Source: Warburgia ugandensis (Eukaryota > Streptophyta > Magnoliopsida > Canellales > Canellaceae). From it: a stretch of 64,000 bases of DNA. Made by a program: the position numbers and the translations under genes. Positions 58,137-64,000 of this stretch are shown one piece after another (position 1 is the first letter of the stretch; every line of letters starts with the position of its first letter). Location of the stretch: positions 7,580,327 through 7,644,326 of the forward strand of contig CP141137.1 in assembly GCA_035236585.1 (NCBI GenBank), written 5' to 3'. The notes beneath the pieces are model-generated. The model was not told where the DNA came from. It did no database searches and saw only the letters and a program-made list of their open reading frames with translations.

Positions 58137-59547
58137 AAGAGGAACTCAAACGAGGGTAAATTGGTCACTTTAATTATTTAGGGGGTGTCATGTTGGACTG
58201 TGGGGGGCATTATTGTCATTTTGAAAATGGGGGGTTTGTTTTGGTGGTCATACTACGAGAGGTTCCTAGGGTTTCGTTGGGAAATTACGTTAATAGTCCT
58301 ACATTCATATTCCATGGTGAAGTTGATGAGAGTCCCAGATGGGGCCAACTTTTGGTAATGTGTGCCCCACTGAACTGACCAATAAATAGATGCAGGCATT
58401 CCCAAATCAGAGAATTGCCAGACTAAATGAGCCCATGTAACAAGTTCGGACTACAAGTTTAATGTCAGACCCCCGAAAGTCTAAATTGAAGGAAATATTC
58501 CTTTAACGGACCGAAATGCCATTGACTTCTCTCACATTTTACGTATACAAACATTCATTTGAAAGAGATCCTAACAGTAGAGTTGTAATTCTGTGAACTT
58601 GAGGTCACAGGTTCGAGGCATAAAAATAGTCTTTTACAAGACTACGGACTCTCAACCTCTGTAGTCTGCACCTTTGTTGCGAACTAAAGACGTCGCCACC
58701 AATTCAAGTGGAAAATAAGATAAAAAAGGAGAAAGGGGGCACCGTAACCATACCTTAATAGCCTGATTATTGCACGTAATTACACTCGTAAAGCAAAGAT
58801 TCCATGTTAGGTGGGGAAGGTTAGCGTCGAGTGGGATCAGATTAGACCTTAATATTTCCAGCAAAATTTTGTAATTGTTAGACCGGATTTGAACGCATTT
58901 CCGCCCGTTCCTTTCTTTATCAAAAGTGGGCCCCCCAATACACGTCTAAAAGGACGGTTCGATGCCACTTTCAAACTTCCCAGTCTTTTCCTTGTCCTTT
59001 CCTTGATACTTTACGAAATCCCATTGTCACCCCACGATCGTTGGTCCCAAGTGCAATAACTCACACAGAATCTTCGGTGTAAATCAACTCAAAGACCATG
59101 TGAATTGGTCTGAAGTTGGGGTGCCCAATATTTAATCAAAGATTAGACGAGTCTTGAAGTGGCTGCATACACGGAGATTGGGTGTATTAACACTTGGCTG
59201 TGAATATACAGGAGCTTCCGGTGCAGCAGCGCAGCGACGCGGTTAGTAGTATGGTGTACGAAGCAAATGCAAGGGTGAGGGATCCGGTGTATGGATGTGT
59301 GGGGGCCATCTCATCTTTACAGCAGCAGATTGATGTTCTTCAGACCCAATTGGCAATTGCACAAGCTGAGGTGGTCCACATGAAGATGCGCCAATCGGCG
59401 TCGATCTCGAGCCTTGGCGGGGGCAATTCCATCGACAGCGTCGGATCTCCTTCTGGCAAGCAAATGACCCCACACACCAAATCATTTTTTGGGTTGGATA
59501 TGGTGGTGGACCAGGCCAACCTGGGTGAATCTCTGTGGTCCTGCTGA
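57916..59547 (+). CDS. LOB-domain (LBD) transcription factor, class I, LBD3/LBD4-like, 170 aa, two exons
   Basis: LBD proteins are plant-specific nuclear DNA-binding proteins; the LBD3/LBD4 group acts in vascular cambium and organ-boundary development. Exon 1, 57916-58092, encodes [20 protein letters not shown] and the zinc-binding pattern [15 protein letters not shown] (C-x2-C-x6-C-x3-C). It continues [20 protein letters not shown] and the start of the GAS block ([10 protein letters not shown]). Exon 2, 59212-59547, continues [20 protein letters not shown], then [20 protein letters not shown], then a leucine-zipper-like coil ([16 protein letters not shown]), and ends LGESLWSC, which I recall from LBD4. 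The single intron (1,119 bp) sits at the usual LBD position after KMLQ. The length (170 aa) fits the family. The first in-frame ATG is used. The intron starts with GTGCAA and a long (CT)n tract and holds a SINE fragment. The gene looks intact. Confidence 0.96.
58102..58133 (+). repeat. (CT)n microsatellite just after the LBD 5' splice site
   Basis: About 15 CT units begin nine bases into the LBD intron, directly after the donor GTGCAACTC. Confidence 0.95.
58573..58680 (+). mobile_element. Au-type SINE fragment in the LBD intron
   Basis: A diverged copy (CAGTAGAGTTGTAATTCTGT, CTTGAGGTCACAGGTTCGAG, TGTAGTCTGCACC). The 5' start and the 3' end are missing. Confidence 0.7.
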
Positions 59548-60060
59548 TCATCTGATTATTGCTACGGCTAGTAGCCAAGTACTGTTATTAAGGGCTTGTT
59601 TTTTGCCTGTTTCTACTTTTGCTCATATACTCCCAGCTTTCCGTGTATCTCCCAAGCGATTTGGGAGGCACCATCCCACTTGGTTTGGGAGGAAGGTCTA
59701 TCATTAACAATATTGTAAATATGTTTAACATATGAATATCAATATTACCTTATATCTGAAATGGGTAATATATAAACACAATCAAGCAAGCGGGGTTGAT
59801 GATCTGATCTGGTGAGATCATCTCTAATCAAGTGGGTCCATTGCACATGGGCGAGAGTTCTATGTTAACCATGGTGGGCCATTGCAGAAACCAAAAGATC
59901 AAATGGTTCTTAATCATTTGGACTTTTGCATGGGTTGTTATCTATTTGGATGCCGTGACTTAGATGATTATCGTCACCAGATTATTGCTGTTTTTCTGTC
60001 ATGGCATGCTAACAATGCAATTCAGAGTAGGCCCACGCTTTGTATAAATGGGACGTAACG
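59548..60060 (+). other. LBD 3'UTR and downstream intergenic DNA
   Basis: The untranslated region probably runs to about 59750 (TTGTAAATATGTTTAACATA). No perfect AATAAA is seen. Confidence 0.4.
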
Positions 60061-60350
60061 GGACCCACTTGGGGAAGATGTGACCCGTTCATCTGGTTGC
60101 TCTAGCTTGGATGTCTCCTCATAGAAAAAGCACCGCTTGGATGATTCTAGAATAATACTTTTGAACACTGGAAGGGACGGTTAGAAACTTTGTATAAACA
60201 AGGTCTAAATTTAAGCTCCCTGAAAGAAAGGTTTAAGGATGCTAGAATCAACGTAAAAATCGTCCTGATCTTTTCTTTACTAGACATCTATTAAATGCTG
60301 GGCAATCTGATGAACGGGTTGGATCATCTGAAGAAGGGCCTCGTTCGTGC
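60061..60350. repeat. Fold-back/MITE-like element
   Basis: The left arm GGGGAAGATGTGACCCGTTC then ATCTGGTTGC pairs, when inverted, with the right arm (CTTCTTCAGATGATCCAACC then CGTTCATCAGATTGC). It is non-coding; its boundaries are approximate. Confidence 0.5.
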
Positions 60351-62082
60351 AAATGATAATGCTCGAAAGATCAACTAAGTCCATTCTTGTGTACTCTAAA
60401 GGGAAGCTATGTGGTTTTGTACCTCGAAATTTGGCTTAAGCTTTTAGGTTAATTGGTAATCTAACTTGATATTAGAGCTTTATTAATTAAAAGGTCCTGA
60501 CTTTGAATCCTAATCCGTTTATGAAATTCACGTGAAAGACTAAAGAAAAAAAAAAAAAAAAGCCTTTCACATGAGAGGGTATATTAAAAATATAACTATT
60601 GTTGGCACATTTCATATTAACTTAAACTTTTAGTGTGCCCCTTTATTTTTTGGGCAATCACTCCATTCATTGAATTCTCCTTTGCATAGCGTAGGAGATG
60701 GCAAAATCCACCCAATCGGTACTCTTAAGGTGGGTCTCTTCCCTTGAAGTGTGGATGGCATTTGCGAAAAATAAAATATTTGTTGAGTACACATGGTTCA
60801 CACTTCAAGCGAGTGGCCTACCTTAAGGGGTATTAGTTGGATAAAGTATTGGTATAACCCATTGTAAGAGGTTGAATCAAATGAACGGAATGAATCACTC
60901 AAAAAATAGAGTAAGGGGAGTTGCCCTGTACTGCTTGTATTTAGCTTATCACCTTGTTCATGGCTTGAATTTGGTTACAGTGATTTAAGTTGCTTCTATG
61001 CAAAGGTGATGAAAATGCATAACTTATTTTATGGGCCACTTTTATTATCTTTAATTGAAACAATTGCGCAATGATCCAAAGATGATCTTAACCTTTAGAT
61101 TGATGACTTTTAACATTTTTTTATCTTAATCTTCAATGGAGTTAAGCCAATCACCAAAGTAAGCGAAGAAAGCTTCCAAAGCCAACTATGAAGTCTAGCC
61201 AATGGAACCTTCAAAGCTAGTAATTTAAATCATCAAGGTAAGCTAAATGAAAGATTAGGATTGAAGAAAATTTAAAAAAAATATTTATGAGATTTTAAAA
61301 AATATTTTAAAGATAATTAAATATATTATTCTAGCCCACGACAGAAGAAACCATTTTTTGAAACTTTTTAAGCAAAAACTTGGCAGGGGTCACTTTTAAC
61401 AATCTCCATATTGACCGAGCAAGCTTAGTTTTTGAGGAAATAACCAGTCTATCCCTACTTAGGCTGTCAAATCCACTAGGCTTCTTTTGGAACGATCCCG
61501 ATAGGTCAAGTTTCCACGTCGTTACCTTTTAGAAAGCAAGGGTTACGTCTTATTTCCATCATCCTGGAGGGTAGACAATCTAATCCCCCTTACAATGCTT
61601 GCTTAACTAATTCCTCTCTCTCTCTCTCTCTCTAAAAAGCTAGGATAACTTCCAAATTGCATCATCAATTGTGGTGATTAGACAAACTAATTCTCCAATA
61701 ATGCCTGGATTAACTAATTTCCTCTCTGTACACCTACTCTTTTGATTCGCCAAGAAGAAGCAGCAGCAGAGGCATGTGAATGTCTAGGCTCCATGATAGC
61801 GAGAACATAGAAAGGAGACAAAATCAATGGAGTACGGACATCGACCCTGGGAAAAAATGAGGCCAGTTGTATGACGCGGTTTTGCCATAGCAAGCAAAAC
61901 AAATGGAATCTTACACATTGTTTCCCGAAGACGATCATGCAACCTCTTCTGTCCTGTTGGACCCATCACGTGAACTGTCCGGCTCAATCTTACACGGTCA
62001 CATGATCAGTTGTGTAATGGTAATGGCTGCCTATTGACTCGTTCATTTTAATTTCCTTCCTTCTTGTTGACATATTTGGCAA
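60351..62082. other. Intergenic DNA without recognised genes
   Basis: Holds an A tract at 60546-60560 and a (CT)n microsatellite at 61614-61633. The open frames at 61714-61987 resemble no family I know. Confidence 0.45.
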
Positions 62083-62185
62083 AGCCTACAGCCTCACCTT
62101 GCATTTTGTAAGAGACTGTTTCTATGCCTTGAACCCCCTGACTTCATGATCACATGATGACAACTCTACCATTACGCCAAAGCTC
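62083..62185 (-). mobile_element. Au-type SINE, 5' half
   Basis: The tRNA-like half only (CACCTTGCATTTTGTAAGAG, ACTTCATGATCACATGATG, ATTACGCCAAAGCTCC). The 3' half is missing. Confidence 0.72.
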
Positions 62186-63380
62186 CACCACCATATATAT
62201 AAGGTTATTATTGTGAACAATTACTTGAAATATCCTCAATTTTTTGTGTATTAACCTTTACACCCCAATTTGCAAATTAATTTGAATAAACCCTCAATTT
62301 AGGTTGTTGCCATCTCACTTGCACTCTAAGGCTTAGATGGAAGCTTAAGCTCTTGACAGTTTTTGACGCATGGCTTATTTATGTGGCTTTTGACCAACTT
62401 AGGTGGCATTGGTTGAATGACATGGCATTTGACCACCTCTCTCTCCTGCAAAGTAAGACACAAGAAACACACTTAATCATTTTGATGATTTCACCCTTCC
62501 TTTTTATAGAAATCCTTTTACTTATTCCAATGGAGTTCAATGAGGCATACATTTCTTCTCCTCGCCGTCTAGTAATTGCTGATCTGAGGAAGTGCCAGAA
62601 ACATGGAATTTCTATCTCCATCACCAAAGCTTGATTCTTTGTGACTGTTGGATGAGATGGAGTTGATCATATGCTGAAAGCATATGCCTTTCAAAGCTTT
62701 TTAAGGTTTGATAAGTCTTCCACTTTTGATCCATGAAATTCATCTCAATTGTATTTGGGTGGGGGATTAATTTAATGTTAGTTCTAGGTCACTTTTCATG
62801 TTTCCAAGATGAAATTTCATTAAATTCTGCTAGGCATTAAATTAAATTTTGTGAACATGAAGAAATTGATGAATTTTGATTGAAAATCTGAAGAAAAATA
62901 AATGGACATTGCAAAGAATTGCAAGAAAGGAGAAGATTTCATGAAAAATTATCCATTGAGTAGTGAAGAAGAACAATTGGGGATTGTTGATTCTTGAAAA
63001 TGTCATTTAAGATTTAGATATCAAATGGGTAATCTTTGAAACCTTGACTAAGTGGAGAATCCAATAAGAAATAGATTTATACAAGCAAACACTACTAATT
63101 AGAAAATCATAGAAGGCAAGATTAAGAAATGTGCAATGCCTAGAATACGAAGAATTAGAAAAGAAAAAGAAAAAAGAAGAGAGAAAATCTGATGATGGTC
63201 GACCATTCTCATTCCTTGGCTGACCATGTCTAGGAATGTCGTAAACATAGGCTTGTTGAGTATTTGGACGATGGTCAATCGACATTAGGATTCTTTCAAG
63301 TGAGAAAACTATCTAGCTTTGGGCAACAGGTCTTACCTTCTGTGTTTGCATGCAAGTCCAACAGGTAATTAATTAAATAT
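62186..63380. other. Intergenic DNA without recognised genes
   Basis: AT-rich. Frames at 62353-62634 and 63007-63285 lack recognisable motifs. Confidence 0.45.
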
Positions 63381-63385
63381 TAGCT

Positions 63386-64000
63386 TGTTATTTCTTTCTT
63401 ACAAATGAATATGCATTTGTATATTAGTTTATGAGGAAGAAATGAAAATCATCTCTAGATTCTTAAAATATGGCCACCCTTACATTAGGTAGCCAGCTAG
63501 CAAGGGTGAAGCCGAAGATGATTTCTTTATTTCTCTTTTACTTGCAAATGAATATGCATTGTATATTAGTTTGTAAGGAAAAAATAAAAATCATTTTCAG
63601 CTTTTTAAAACTATGGCAACCCAAACATGAATGAATTGAAAACTGACATTCCCTCAAGCTAGGGCGTTTCCCATAAGCGACGCACTGCATCAGATCTTGG
63701 GTGTGGTGAAAAATAGGTAAGGGTTGCTAGGGCGTTTTCCCAGAAGCGATGCGCTACATTGAATCCCGAGTGTAGTGAAAAATGGGCAAGGGCTGCTAGA
63801 GCATCCCCTCAGAAGCAACACACTACATCATAACCCAAGTGTAATGAAAAGTGGACCTAGGTTCATGCCATGAAGGTCAAGAAAGGCAATAGTAAATAAG
63901 ATATCTTTAGAACATAAGATTCGTATTACCACATGGAATATAGGAACATTGATAGGTAAGAGTTTGAAGTTAGTAGACACGATGAAACGTAAGAGAGTCA
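63386..64000 (+). mobile_element. RTE-type LINE, 5' part (continues beyond right edge)
   Basis: It begins with the same 5' untranslated tandem units as the copy at 32843-36384 (TTATTTCTTTCTTACAAATG, ATGCATTTGTATATTAGTTT, AAAATATGGCCACCCTT). The second unit follows at about 63530. Then come the N-terminal coding repeats (GCTAGGGCGTTTCCCATAAG and following) and the start of the endonuclease (EHKIRITTWNIGTLIGKSLK). It differs by many substitutions, for example lost CpG sites in the coding repeats, so it is an older copy. Confidence 0.88.

Overview
This is nuclear DNA of a flowering plant, probably one with a large, transposon-rich genome. The evidence is spliced genes with GT-AG introns and plant-type proteins: an LBD transcription factor, a plant protein-phosphatase-1 inhibitor-2 and APC/C subunit 5. 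There are also Au-type SINEs, a cytosolic-type tRNA-Trp gene, and plant-type hAT, MULE and RTE elements. I cannot name the species.

Layout. (1) 1-2544: right-hand part of a hAT transposon with a decayed transposase gene. RTE LINE pieces and a SINE follow. (2) 4733-20402, minus strand: 5' portion (nine coding exons, 396 codons) of the gene for anaphase-promoting complex subunit 5 (APC5). Its introns are filled with a truncated RTE LINE, SINEs, a MITE and a small non-autonomous hAT. The gene runs off the left edge, and the hAT of region 1 would lie in its next intron. (3) 20923-25229: a 4.3-kb Mutator-like element with inverted arms of 360-410 bp. It carries rearranged fragments of a gene for 1-deoxy-D-xylulose-5-phosphate synthase (DXS), so it is a Pack-MULE. 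(4) 25724-25950: a broken tRNA-Phe and an intact tRNA-Trp. (5) About 26800-44715, plus strand: the inhibitor-2 gene, 186 aa in four coding exons plus a 5'UTR exon. Its last intron is 14.4 kb and holds two nearly full-length RTE LINEs in opposite orientations, a third truncated RTE with a perfect 15-bp target duplication, an L1-type relic and SINEs. (6) 45-57.5 kb: gene-poor intergenic DNA with SINEs, fold-back elements, a 77-bp tandem repeat and an RNase H relic. (7) 57916-59547, plus strand: a complete two-exon LBD gene (170 aa, LBD3/LBD4-like). (8) 59.7-64 kb: intergenic DNA ending in the 5' part of another RTE LINE.

The three host genes are functionally separate: cell-cycle ubiquitin ligase, PP1 regulation and organ-boundary/vascular transcription. 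APC5 and inhibitor-2 are divergently arranged with the Pack-MULE and tRNA genes between them. Gene structures were built by hand from splice signals, reading phase and remembered family sequence, so exon edges should be accurate but are not confirmed by transcripts. The most interesting structures are the DXS-carrying Pack-MULE, the head-to-head RTE pair inside one intron, and the autonomous/non-autonomous hAT pair that share ends.
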